From Coriobacteriaceae bacterium (GTDB taxonomy: Bacteria > Actinomycetota > Coriobacteriia > Coriobacteriales > Coriobacteriaceae): a stretch of DNA of 64,000 nt. The notes beneath the pieces are model-generated. The model searched no databases and was not told the DNA's origin. It worked only from the letters and a program-made list of their open reading frames with translations. Position numbers and translations under genes: made by a program. The stretch spans positions 335,397-399,396 of the forward strand of contig CABOHA010000001.1 of assembly GCA_902399975.1 (NCBI GenBank). Direction: 5' to 3'. Below are positions 1 through 6,486 of this stretch, piece by piece (position 1 is the first letter of the stretch; every line of letters begins with the position of its first letter).

Positions 1-3
1 ACC

Positions 4-540
4 ATGTCTAAGCGTTGGTACGTCGTTCACACTTACTCTGGATACGAGAACCGCGTTAAGTCCGATCTCGAGCATCGCATCGAGACTATGGGCATGCAGG
101 ACCGTATCTTTGATATCGAGATTCCTATGGAGCGCGTCACCGAGATTAAAGAGGGTGGCAAGCGCGAGACCAAGGATTCCAAGATCTTCCCGGGTTATGT
201 CCTGGTCCGCATGGAGATGGATGACGATGCTTGGACGTGCGTTCGTAACACGCCTGGCGTCACCGGTTTCTTGGGCGGCAACGGCAAGCCCGCTCCGCTT
301 TCCCGCGACGAGTACAACAAGATGACTCGTCGTCCTGGTAAGGGCGATTCGCCCAAGCGCACCTCGGTTGATATTCAGGTCGGCACGTCCGTCCGCGTCA
401 CCGATGGTCCGCTTACCGACTTTGATGGCAAGGTCTCCGAGGTTAACACCGAGGCTGGCAAGCTCAAGGTCACGCTGATGATCTTTGGCCGCGAGACGCC
501 GGTTGAGCTCGACTTTAACCAGGTCGCTGTCATCGCTTAA
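4..540 (+). CDS. nusG: Transcription elongation/antitermination factor NusG
   Basis: NusG, 178 aa. It binds the RNA polymerase clamp through its N-terminal NGN domain and contacts Rho or S10/ribosome through its C-terminal KOW domain. The NGN domain fills about residues 4-110 (opens WYVVHTYSGYENRV; IFPGYVLV and TPGVTGFLG follow). The KOW domain is about 125-178 with VRVTDGPLTDFDGKVSEV. Length is normal for the family. The ATG is three bases from the window edge, so the ribosome-binding site and the usual upstream gene secE are outside. rplK follows after 120 bp, the common bacterial arrangement. Confidence 0.97.
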   Translation: MSKRWYVVHTYSGYENRVKSDLEHRIETMGMQDRIFDIEIPMERVTEIKEGGKRETKDSKIFPGYVLVRMEMDDDAWTCVRNTPGVTGFLGGNGKPAPLSRDEYNKMTRRPGKGDSPKRTSVDIQVGTSVRVTDGPLTDFDGKVSEVNTEAGKLKVTLMIFGRETPVELDFNQVAVIA

Positions 541-660
541 GTTTTCGTCCGTTCGCGCGAGCGTGCTTCTTCTGTGACTGCTCATCTCAGAAGTGCTTCT
601 AACACGTGCGTGCTTACGATATAGCAAGTACTTCACACTCGTGATTCGAAAGGAATGACC

Positions 661-1089
661 ATGGCTGAGAAGAAGGTTGCCAACGTCATTAAGCTCCAGA
701 TTCCTGCTGGTGCAGCTAACCCCGCTCCTCCCGTCGGCCCCGCCCTGGGCGCTGCTGGCGTGAACATCATGCAGTTCTGCCAGGCCTTTAACGCCGAGAC
801 GCAGGACAAGAAGGGTGACATCATCCCCGTTGAGATCTCTGTCTACGAGGATAAGTCCTTCTCCTTCATCACCAAGACCCCGCCGGCGGCTCACCTCATC
901 AAGAAGGAGCTGAACCTCAAGTCTGGTTCTGCTAAGCCCCAGGCCGACAAGGTTGGTCAGCTCTCCCAGGAGCAGCTTACCAAGATCGCCGAGATCAAGA
1001 TGCCGGACCTCAATGCCAACGACATTGACGCCGCCAAGAAGATCATCGCCGGTACCGCCCGTTCCATGGGCGTCACCATCGCTGAGTAG
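661..1089 (+). CDS. rplK: 50S ribosomal protein L11
   Basis: L11, 142 aa, part of the GTPase-associated centre of the large subunit (binds 23S rRNA helices 43/44). The N-terminal domain shows [20 protein letters not shown] and the C-terminal RNA-binding domain ends [13 protein letters not shown]. An in-frame ATG at 655 abuts the AAAGGA site (649-654), whereas the ATG at 661 has a 6-nt spacing and gives the usual MAEKKV start, so 661 is chosen. It lies between nusG and rplA as in most bacteria. Confidence 0.97.
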   Translation: MAEKKVANVIKLQIPAGAANPAPPVGPALGAAGVNIMQFCQAFNAETQDKKGDIIPVEISVYEDKSFSFITKTPPAAHLIKKELNLKSGSAKPQADKVGQLSQEQLTKIAEIKMPDLNANDIDAAKKIIAGTARSMGVTIAE

Positions 1090-1107
1090 CGATTTCTTTA
1101 GGTAATG

Positions 1108-1133
1108 ACGGGTGCCCCGACCGGGGCGCCCGT
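1108..1133 (+). terminator. Hairpin between rplK and rplA
   Basis: An 11-bp stem (ACGGGTGCCCC with GGGGCGCCCGT, one G-T pair) closes a GACC loop. No run of T follows (TATATGTG), so it is probably a processing or attenuation hairpin rather than a full terminator; rplA is 74 bp downstream. Confidence 0.5.
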
Positions 1134-1206
1134 TATATGTGTGCAATAGGGCACACGATACGATGTGGGAGGGCATAAGCCCGTTTAACCACAGGAGGTA
1201 ATGCAC

Positions 1207-1914
1207 ATGGCTAAGCATGGTAAGAGCTATAACGCCGCTGCCGAGAAGATCGACCGCGCCACGCTCTACACCCCCCTTCAGGCTGCCAAGCTCATCAAGG
1301 AGCTCGACACCGCCAAGTTCGACGAGACCGTCGAGGCCCACTTCCGTCTGGGCATCGATACTCGTAAGGCTGACCAGAACATCCGTGGTTCCATCTCCCT
1401 GCCCCACGGCACCGGCAAGACCGTTCGTGTTGCCGTCTTCGCCGAGGGCGAGAAGGCCCGCGAGGCCGAGGCTGCCGGCGCCGACATCATCGGTTCCGAC
1501 GAGCTCGTCGCCCAGATCCAGAAGGGCGAGATCAACTTCGACGCTGCTATCGCTACGCCGAACATGATGGCCAAGGTTGGCCGCATCGGTAAGATCCTTG
1601 GTCCCCGTGGCCTCATGCCGAACCCCAAGCTCGGCACCGTGACCATGGACGTCGCCAAGATGGTCTCCGAGCTCAAGGCCGGCCGCGTTGAGTATCGCGC
1701 CGATCGTTACGGCATCTGCCACGTGCCCCTGGGCAAGAAGTCCTTCTCCGAGCAGCAGCTCGTCGAGAACTACGCTGCCCTGTACACCGAGATCCTGCGC
1801 GTCAAGCCCTCTTCTGCTAAGGGCAAGTACGTCAAGTCCATCTCCGTGTCTTCCACCATGGGCCCTGGCGTCAAGGTCGATCCCGCTGTCCAGCGTGACT
1901 TCCTGGCTGAGTAA
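1207..1914 (+). CDS. rplA: 50S ribosomal protein L1
   Basis: L1, 235 aa, forms the mobile L1 stalk that releases E-site tRNA, and in many bacteria represses its own operon by binding the mRNA. Signature stretches are [18 protein letters not shown] and [18 protein letters not shown]. An in-frame ATG at 1201 sits on the Shine-Dalgarno AGGAGGT (1193-1199); the ATG at 1207 is 7 nt beyond it and gives the normal MAKHGK start. In most genomes rplJ and rplL follow directly; here they are about 25.7 kb away. Confidence 0.97.
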   Translation: MAKHGKSYNAAAEKIDRATLYTPLQAAKLIKELDTAKFDETVEAHFRLGIDTRKADQNIRGSISLPHGTGKTVRVAVFAEGEKAREAEAAGADIIGSDELVAQIQKGEINFDAAIATPNMMAKVGRIGKILGPRGLMPNPKLGTVTMDVAKMVSELKAGRVEYRADRYGICHVPLGKKSFSEQQLVENYAALYTEILRVKPSSAKGKYVKSISVSSTMGPGVKVDPAVQRDFLAE

Positions 1915-1950
1915 CTTTTAGTTACTGCCTGAGCAAAGCAAGCATTGCTA

Positions 1951-1995
1951 AAGAGACCCGGTTCTGTCTCGTGCAGGACCGGGTCTCTTGCTTTT
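1951..1995 (+). terminator. Rho-independent terminator of the nusG-rplK-rplA unit
   Basis: Perfect 12-bp stem: AAGAGACCCGGT (1951-1962) pairs with ACCGGGTCTCTT (1978-1989), followed by GCTTTT. It lies 37 bp after the rplA stop. Confidence 0.85.
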
Positions 1996-2004
1996 GAGTC
2001 AACG

Positions 2005-2044
2005 AAACCACCACGAAGGGGACAGGCACCCTTGTGGTGGTTTT
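2005..2044. repeat. GGGACAG-core hairpin repeat, copy 1
   Basis: Inverted arms AAACCACCACG.. and ..TGTGGTGGTTT flank a GGGGACAGGCACC core. One of nine related small hairpins in the window (others near 3713, 5729, 8456, 11481, 11537, 38381, 40331 and 54382) whose stems differ but whose core is kept. Confidence 0.7.
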
Positions 2045-2046
2045 AC

Positions 2047-2075
2047 TTGTGTTGTACTTTAGCGCGATGTAGTAC
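2047..2075 (+). promoter_or_regulatory. Possible promoter of the relict leu operon
   Basis: TTGTGT (2047-2052) and TAGTAC (2070-2075) are separated by 17 bp and would start transcription just before the leader peptide. Each hexamer matches consensus at only three of six positions, so this is weak; position relative to the leader is the main argument. Confidence 0.3.
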
Positions 2076-2100
2076 TACCCGAGGCCGAAGGGAGCCCAAC

Positions 2101-2160
2101 ATGTTTAAGAACACGCAACAGCTCCTAGGCCTAGCGCTACTAGATTGGATAGCGCGCTAG
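2101..2160 (+). CDS. Leucine-rich leader peptide (attenuation)
   Basis: A 19-codon frame MFKNTQQLLGLALLDWIAR with an AGGGAG site 7-12 bases upstream. Five of 19 codons encode Leu (one CTC and four CTA) in a compact block. CTA is otherwise uncommon in this GC-rich sequence, as expected where ribosome stalling senses charged tRNA-Leu. It is followed by an imperfect terminator hairpin (2190-2247) and then the leuA remnant at 2314. This is the arrangement of leucine-operon leader peptides (leuL), here in front of an operon that no longer works. Calling it leuL is inference from codons and context. Confidence 0.7.
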   Translation: MFKNTQQLLGLALLDWIAR

Positions 2161-2189
2161 GGTTGTAATCTCGCTATAACGATTTGTTG

Positions 2190-2247
2190 TACCCGGGTGC
2201 GCTATCGTCTGCCGCTTTCAGGCGTGATGAGCGACACGGGTATTTTT
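2190..2247 (+). terminator. Attenuator hairpin in the leu leader
   Basis: TACCCG (2190-2195) pairs with CGGGTA (2237-2242), enclosing further pairings CGCT/AGCG, ATC/GAT and GCC/GGC with bulges, and is followed at once by TTTTT (2243-2247). It sits between the Leu-codon peptide and the leuA remnant, the expected place for a transcription attenuator. Confidence 0.65.
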
Positions 2248-2313
2248 CTATCTCTAGGCCTTCTCTCTCTCCTGAAAGCCATCTGTCATAAAACGGTCAA
2301 TCAGGAGGAACAT

Positions 2314-2890
2314 ATAAGCCGCAAAATCACAATCTTTGACGCCACCCTGTGCGACGGTGAGCAGTCGCCGGGCGCCAGCATGAATACCGAGGAAAAGCTC
2401 TTCATCGCCCGCCAGCTGGTGCGCATGAACGTGGACGTTATCGAGGCGGGCTTTCCCATCTCGAGTCCTGGTGACTTCCGCTCCGTACAGGAGATTGGCA
2501 AGATTGCGGGCGACCGATGCACGGTATGCGGCCTGACGCGCGCTGTCGACAGGGATATCGAAGTGGCTGCAGAGGCGCTCAAAACGGCCCAGAGGCCCCG
2601 TATCCATACAGGGCTGGGTGTGAGCACCAGTCACCTGCGCGACAAGCTCCATATGACTGAGGAAAGGGCAATTGAGTGAGCGATCCATGCCGTCAAACAT
2701 GCTCGCAAGTTCGTTGACGATGTTGAGTTTTATGCCGAGGATGCCGGCCGCTCCGATCAGGAGTTTCTGGTGCGCATTATCGAGGCGGCCGTAAAGGCCG
2801 GTGCCACGGTCGTGAACATCCCCGATACGATGGGCTACAACATGCCGTGGGACTTTGGCGCCCGCATCCGTGACCTGCGCGGGCGCTGCG
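2314..2890 (+). pseudogene. leuA: 2-isopropylmalate synthase, 5' fragment (broken)
   Basis: Remnant of LeuA, which condenses 2-ketoisovalerate with acetyl-CoA in leucine synthesis. The N-terminal barrel is clear: [34 protein letters not shown], then after a stop [16 protein letters not shown] and [16 protein letters not shown]. Several lesions are visible. The start behind a good AGGAGG site (2303-2308) is ATA at 2314-2316 instead of ATG. The metal/catalytic motif DTTLRDGEQ reads DATLCDGEQ, losing the Arg. A TGA at 2677-2679 interrupts the frame. After about 190 codons homology stops and a leuB fragment begins in another frame. The 3' half of leuA is gone. Confidence 0.88.
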
Positions 2891-3520
2891 GGTGCGGCCG
2901 GTCAGCGTGCGGTCGACGTGATGGAGTATCGCGAGTACGAGATTGAGCGCATTGCGCGCCAGGCATTTGAGGCGGCGCGCAAACGTCGCGGCAAGGTGAC
3001 GAGCGTTGATAAGCGCAACGTGCTGGAGACGAGCCGCATGTGGCGCGAGATCGTGCATCGCGTGCAAGACGAGGAGTACTCCGACGTGGAGCTTGAGGAC
3101 CTGCTCGTCGACAACGCCGCCATGCAGCTCATCAGTCGACCGGCAGACTTTGACGTCGTGGTGACGGAGAACATGTTCGGCGACATCCTGTCCGATGAGG
3201 CGGCTCAGATTACCGGATCGCTCGGTATGCTTGCCTCTGCCTCGCTGGATGATGGCGTATCGCTGTTTGGGCCGAGCGCTGGCAGCGCTCCTGACATCGC
3301 GGGGCTCGGCGTGGCCAATCCGCTGGCTCAAATCTTGTCGGTGGCGATGCTGCTGACCTACGCGCTCGACATGGGCGAGCAAGCCGCGTGGATCGAGAGC
3401 GCCGTGGCGCGCGTGCTCGACGAGGGCTGGCGCACCCGTGACATCGCCGATGTCAACACCCCGGCAGATAAGATCCTCGGCACCACGACGATGGGCGACA
3501 AGGTCGTCGCCGCGCTGTAG
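2891..3520 (+). pseudogene. leuB: 3-isopropylmalate dehydrogenase, 3' fragment (broken)
   Basis: C-terminal 200 or so residues of LeuB, the NAD-dependent oxidative decarboxylase of leucine synthesis. Recognisable blocks are [54 protein letters not shown] and the [13 protein letters not shown] region. The N-terminal third is missing. The fragment joins the leuA remnant near 2890, in frame 2 while leuA was in frame 1. The simplest explanation is one deletion running from inside leuA to inside leuB that also removed whatever lay between (commonly leuC and leuD). An open frame of 221 codons survives but has no sensible start. Confidence 0.88.
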
Positions 3521-3545
3521 GCGATGCCGATTCAAGCTGTCAAAT

Positions 3546-3602
3546 ATCTCAATCTGTAACATCTAAGGGGCAAAATCGTTCCTACCTGTTACAGATTGAG
3601 AT
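3546..3602. repeat. TCTGTAACA hairpin repeat, unit 1
   Basis: Perfect 16-bp inverted arms ATCTCAATCTGTAACA (3546-3561) and their complement (3587-3602) around a 25-nt loop ending CCTACC. A second unit of the same design begins at 3626. Confidence 0.75.
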
Positions 3603-3625
3603 TTTCGGCTGAGCATCCGTGGTCT

Positions 3626-3682
3626 GTCTCGATCTGTAACAGCTAACCGATTATTTGGGCCCTACCTGTTACAGATTGAGAC
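3626..3682. repeat. TCTGTAACA hairpin repeat, unit 2
   Basis: Arms GTCTCGATCTGTAACA (3626-3641) and TGTTACAGATTGAGAC (3667-3682), one wobble-type mismatch. Same loop length and same CCTACC before the right arm as unit 1. The outermost base pair differs from unit 1 (G-C against A-T) yet is paired in both. No gene is seen in 3521-3871; the stretch is made of these hairpins, the next repeat, and about 115 bp with nothing recognised. Confidence 0.75.
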
Positions 3683-3691
3683 AAACCGTTG

Positions 3692-3754
3692 GGACAGGTC
3701 GGACGAGTCAGCAAAACCACCACAAAGGTGCCGGTCCCCTTCGTGGTGGTTTTT
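3692..3754. repeat. GGGACAG-core hairpin repeat, copy 2, with long shared flank
   Basis: The hairpin AAAACCACCACAAAGG..CCTTCGTGGTGGTTTT (3713-3754) is preceded by GGACAGGTCGGACGAGTCAG. The 60 bases 3692-3751 recur at 5708-5767 with only three or so differences, as direct repeats on both sides of the sigma/anti-sigma pair 3872-5543. Confidence 0.8.
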
Positions 3755-3871
3755 AGCGCAACGAGGTGTTCCCAGCCGACCATACGGGCGGCCTTGCGCT
3801 CACGCTGCTCGATGACAGCGCATCTTTAGACGCGAAGTGCGGAACCGGGTGCATATACGAGCCGCGTAGCG

Positions 3872-5002
3872 TTACGAATTCATGGGAATGACCGTATCGC
3901 CAATTTGTACGCTTGCAATCTTGTCTGTGTCACAAACTTGCGAGAACGGCCAGGTCTTGTGGACATCAGTGGTGCCGTTATCCAGTTTATTTGCGAAATA
4001 GCCGCTGTGGCTGGTTGCGTCCTCAACATGACCGTCTTTGAACGTCACGATGAGGGGTATGTTGCCAACGGCATCCATAGACTCCTCCATGTTTTGAGAC
4101 ATCTTGCCGCTGTTGTTGTCGTGTTCGATGGAACGATCTATGTTGTAGCGGACTGAAACGCCAACGCAGGATACGGTGGCCTCTTGAATCGTCGCCTTGG
4201 TGCCGTTAAAGTTGACCGATTTGGGCGCGGGAATCGTAACGGATGTATCTTCGTAATTCAGCTGGAACTTAAGATCCCATGGGCCCGTAAGTATTTTCTT
4301 ATACTCGGGAAGCTCTTTGCCAGCACGTGGCACAACGAGAGAGTTGATATGCGTGCGGACGGTCCTGCCCATAAGGCCGGGTGATTCAACGCTGAACTGT
4401 GCAAAGTATTGAATGCTGGAGTCATTGGGGTTCTTGTCAATGAGCCATGATTGGCCTTGGCCGCCATGCTCGCCATCAACGTATACGTTTCCATCGACAC
4501 TTCCGGCGATAGTTCCGTTCTCGCCCGGCTCGGAAAGCTTTTTCAGGGCAGCGGGATCGTCGAACGTAAGCGTATAGGCGATGGTAACCATATCCTTGTC
4601 GCCCATGATGGCGTCGGCGGTCACGGTGACTCCGTTGTTGGAGCAGCTAGCACCGACGGGCCGGCCAATACGGTCGATGATCTCGGTTTGAGAAGCAGGT
4701 CCGTCAAAGATGTCGGAAAGCATGTCAGAAGGAAGCGGCAGGACGCCTGTTGCCATAGCCGTGCCAGCGCCTCCAATGACGATAGCGAGGACTGCCGTTA
4801 CAGCGGCAATGCGAGCGACTGTTCTTACGGGATGGCGGGCGATGCGCGGCTTGCGTCGCGTGCCATTAAAGTTGCTTTGAGCGGTCGCCGCATCGCTCGA
4901 GGCGACGGACTGAGCAATCGAGTTTGCCATGTGCTGCTTCGCATTATCGGTAAACGAAATGTGCTCCAGGGCGTGGCGATAGTCATTCGAATTCGTAGTC
5001 AT
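3872..5002 (-). CDS. Membrane-anchored DUF4179-type protein, probable anti-sigma partner
   Basis: 376 aa. A cytoplasmic N-terminus of about 60 residues is followed by one membrane helix (VARIAAVTAVLAIVIGGAGT, about 62-81) and an outside-facing, beta-rich domain with signs of DUF4179 architecture (VTVTADAIMGDKDMVTIAYT). The ATG at 5002 overlaps the end of the upstream sigma gene by 20 nt with GAAAGGAG ahead of it, so the two are translationally coupled. By family precedent it would hold the sigma factor at the membrane until an envelope signal arrives; the signal cannot be read from sequence. A paralogous pair lies at 38505-40050. Confidence 0.72.
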   Translation of the reverse strand: MTTNSNDYRHALEHISFTDNAKQHMANSIAQSVASSDAATAQSNFNGTRRKPRIARHPVRTVARIAAVTAVLAIVIGGAGTAMATGVLPLPSDMLSDIFDGPASQTEIIDRIGRPVGASCSNNGVTVTADAIMGDKDMVTIAYTLTFDDPAALKKLSEPGENGTIAGSVDGNVYVDGEHGGQGQSWLIDKNPNDSSIQYFAQFSVESPGLMGRTVRTHINSLVVPRAGKELPEYKKILTGPWDLKFQLNYEDTSVTIPAPKSVNFNGTKATIQEATVSCVGVSVRYNIDRSIEHDNNSGKMSQNMEESMDAVGNIPLIVTFKDGHVEDATSHSGYFANKLDNGTTDVHKTWPFSQVCDTDKIASVQIGDTVIPMNS

Positions 5003-5543
5003 TGTGGTCTCCTTTCAAGGAAAGCCGAAGTGACGCACGTCCGCGGCTAAGGTGCTGGGCGGTTGCAGCTGGCGTCGCGTGAACGGCGTCTGCGATTTCC
5101 CTGATGCTCATGCCTGCGTAGTAGTGCAAAAAGATGGCGATGCGCTGTGCTTGAGGCAGGGCCGTGACAGCGGAAAGAATGGCGCAGTCGCGTTGCGCGA
5201 AATCTTGCTCGGTATGTGTTACGGGTGCGCAGAAATCGGGGAGCGAATCGAGGTCGACAACCGGGTGATTCGCGTGCGTACGGCCGATATCGCGACATGC
5301 GTTCAGTGCGACTCGGATCACCCAAGCACGTTCGTGTTCGAGCGAGTCGAACGGTTGAGTGCGTTGGAGAATCTTGATCAGCGTGTCCTGGCAGATGTCT
5401 TGAGCGTCGTCAGCGGATCCAAGGGCCGAATAGCACAATCGAAGGATGAGGTCGGAATACGTGTCGACCAAGCGCTTTGCTTCCCGCTCGATCTGATCGG
5501 CATCGCATCGGAGCGTGCTATTGCGGTTACGGCGTGCAGGCAT
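4983..5543 (-). CDS. ECF-type RNA polymerase sigma factor
   Basis: 186 aa. Region 2 is clear (DLILRLCYSALGSADDAQDI, then CQDTLIKILQRTQPFDSLEH, AWVIRVALNACRDI) and region 4 has the helix-turn-helix LPQAQRIAIFLHYYAGMSIREI. The frame is open upstream to 5636, but the ATG at 5543 follows AGGAGGTG at 5 nt spacing and gives the normal length, so 5543 is chosen. It is the first gene of a two-gene cassette with the DUF4179 protein. Members of this family (SigW/SigV-like) commonly respond to envelope stress; the regulon here is unknown. Confidence 0.9.
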   Translation of the reverse strand: MPARRNRNSTLRCDADQIEREAKRLVDTYSDLILRLCYSALGSADDAQDICQDTLIKILQRTQPFDSLEHERAWVIRVALNACRDIGRTHANHPVVDLDSLPDFCAPVTHTEQDFAQRDCAILSAVTALPQAQRIAIFLHYYAGMSIREIADAVHATPAATAQHLSRGRASLRLSLKGDHNDYEFE

Positions 5544-5634
5544 AGTGTCACCTCCAATTGGTCGTGGTGGATATAGGGAAGGCGTCTCGCGAGGTCCCTC
5601 TACATACAACACGGTCGAGACTGCATAAGTTGAC

Positions 5635-5661
5635 AAAAAAAGACGGCACGTGAGCGCCGTC
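5635..5661 (-). terminator. Rho-independent terminator on the minus strand
   Basis: Read on the minus strand, GACGGCGC pairs with GTGCCGTC around TCAC and is followed by seven T. It would end transcription coming from the phosphoesterase gene (5776-6486) before the sigma gene. Confidence 0.85.
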
Positions 5662-5707
5662 CTTACAAAACAATGAGTGTTCTCGTTAATTACACAAGCA
5701 CCGTGAT

Positions 5708-5770
5708 GGACAGGTCGGACGAGTCAGCAAAACCACCATAAAGGTGCCTATCCCCTTCGTGGTGGTTGTT
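5708..5770. repeat. GGGACAG-core hairpin repeat, copy 3, with long shared flank
   Basis: Near-identical direct repeat of 3692-3754. The hairpin arms (from 5729) end six bases from the stop codon of the phosphoesterase gene. The core reads GGTGCCTATCCCC, i.e. one base off the GGGACAGGCACC consensus on the other strand. Confidence 0.8.
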
Positions 5771-5775
5771 GGCAG

Positions 5776-6486
5776 TTACCAGGGGGTTCTGGCGGTTGAA
5801 GACTCGATTGCTTCGTGGCGTTTGAGCTCGCGGCGCATGGTTTGCGAGTTGAGCCAAGCGGCCTTCCAACCGCGCGTGGGGTAGCGCGCCTCGTCAATTT
5901 CGATCTTGGTATAGCCGCAGGCGTTGACAATCTTCGTTCCGCATGGGTGTTGGCGCTCGCGTTGAAAGTTGGGGCCGTAGCTTTGGTGCACATGCCCGTG
6001 AATCATATAGTCGGGACCCCAAGACTCAAGAGCCGCATTAAAGCACTCGAATCCTCGATGCGGCAGGTCGTCCAGGTCGCCCATGCCTGCGACGGGTGCA
6101 TGGGTAAGTAGAATATCGCATCCGTCTACCAGTGCGATTTTTCGCGATAGCTTGCGCATGCGTTTTGCCATCTCGCGCTCGGTATACATGTTCGCGCCGT
6201 CGCGGTAGCGCATGGAACCGCCCAGACCCGCAATGCGAATACCTCGGTACACATATACGCTGTCCTCAACACAAATGCACCCGCCCGGTGCATGGCGCGC
6301 GTAGCGGTCGTCGTGGTTGCCACGAACGTACACAAGCGGTTTGTTGATGACAGTGACCAAAAACTCAAGATAGTCCGGATCCAGGTCGCCTGCGGATAGA
6401 ATCAGGTCAACGTCCTCAAAGCGCTCCTTGCGAAAGCACTCCCACAGGCATCGCTCTTCGGTATCGGCTATGGCAAGGATTTTCAT
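5776..6486 (-). CDS. Calcineurin-like metallophosphoesterase
   Basis: 236 aa, two-metal phosphoesterase fold. Motifs in order: MKILAIADTEE (the usual D-x-H reads D-T-E), ILSAGDLD, VYVRGNHDD, LLTHAPV and IHGHVHQSYG. The missing His in motif I alters one metal ligand and is worth noting, although a related subfamily with an acidic residue there is known to me only loosely. It overlaps the stop of the upstream BMP-domain gene by ATGA, so the two are co-translated and may act together. Substrate is unknown; it could be a nucleotide or cyclic nucleotide. Confidence 0.85.
   Translation of the reverse strand: MKILAIADTEERCLWECFRKERFEDVDLILSAGDLDPDYLEFLVTVINKPLVYVRGNHDDRYARHAPGGCICVEDSVYVYRGIRIAGLGGSMRYRDGANMYTEREMAKRMRKLSRKIALVDGCDILLTHAPVAGMGDLDDLPHRGFECFNAALESWGPDYMIHGHVHQSYGPNFQRERQHPCGTKIVNACGYTKIEIDEARYPTRGWKAAWLNSQTMRRELKRHEAIESSTARTPW

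Noticed and set aside
2191..2679. leuA starting at the upstream GTG/ATG in the same frame (2197)
   Set aside because: The extra N-terminal residues run through the attenuator hairpin; the SD and homology place the ancestral start at 2314, now ATA.
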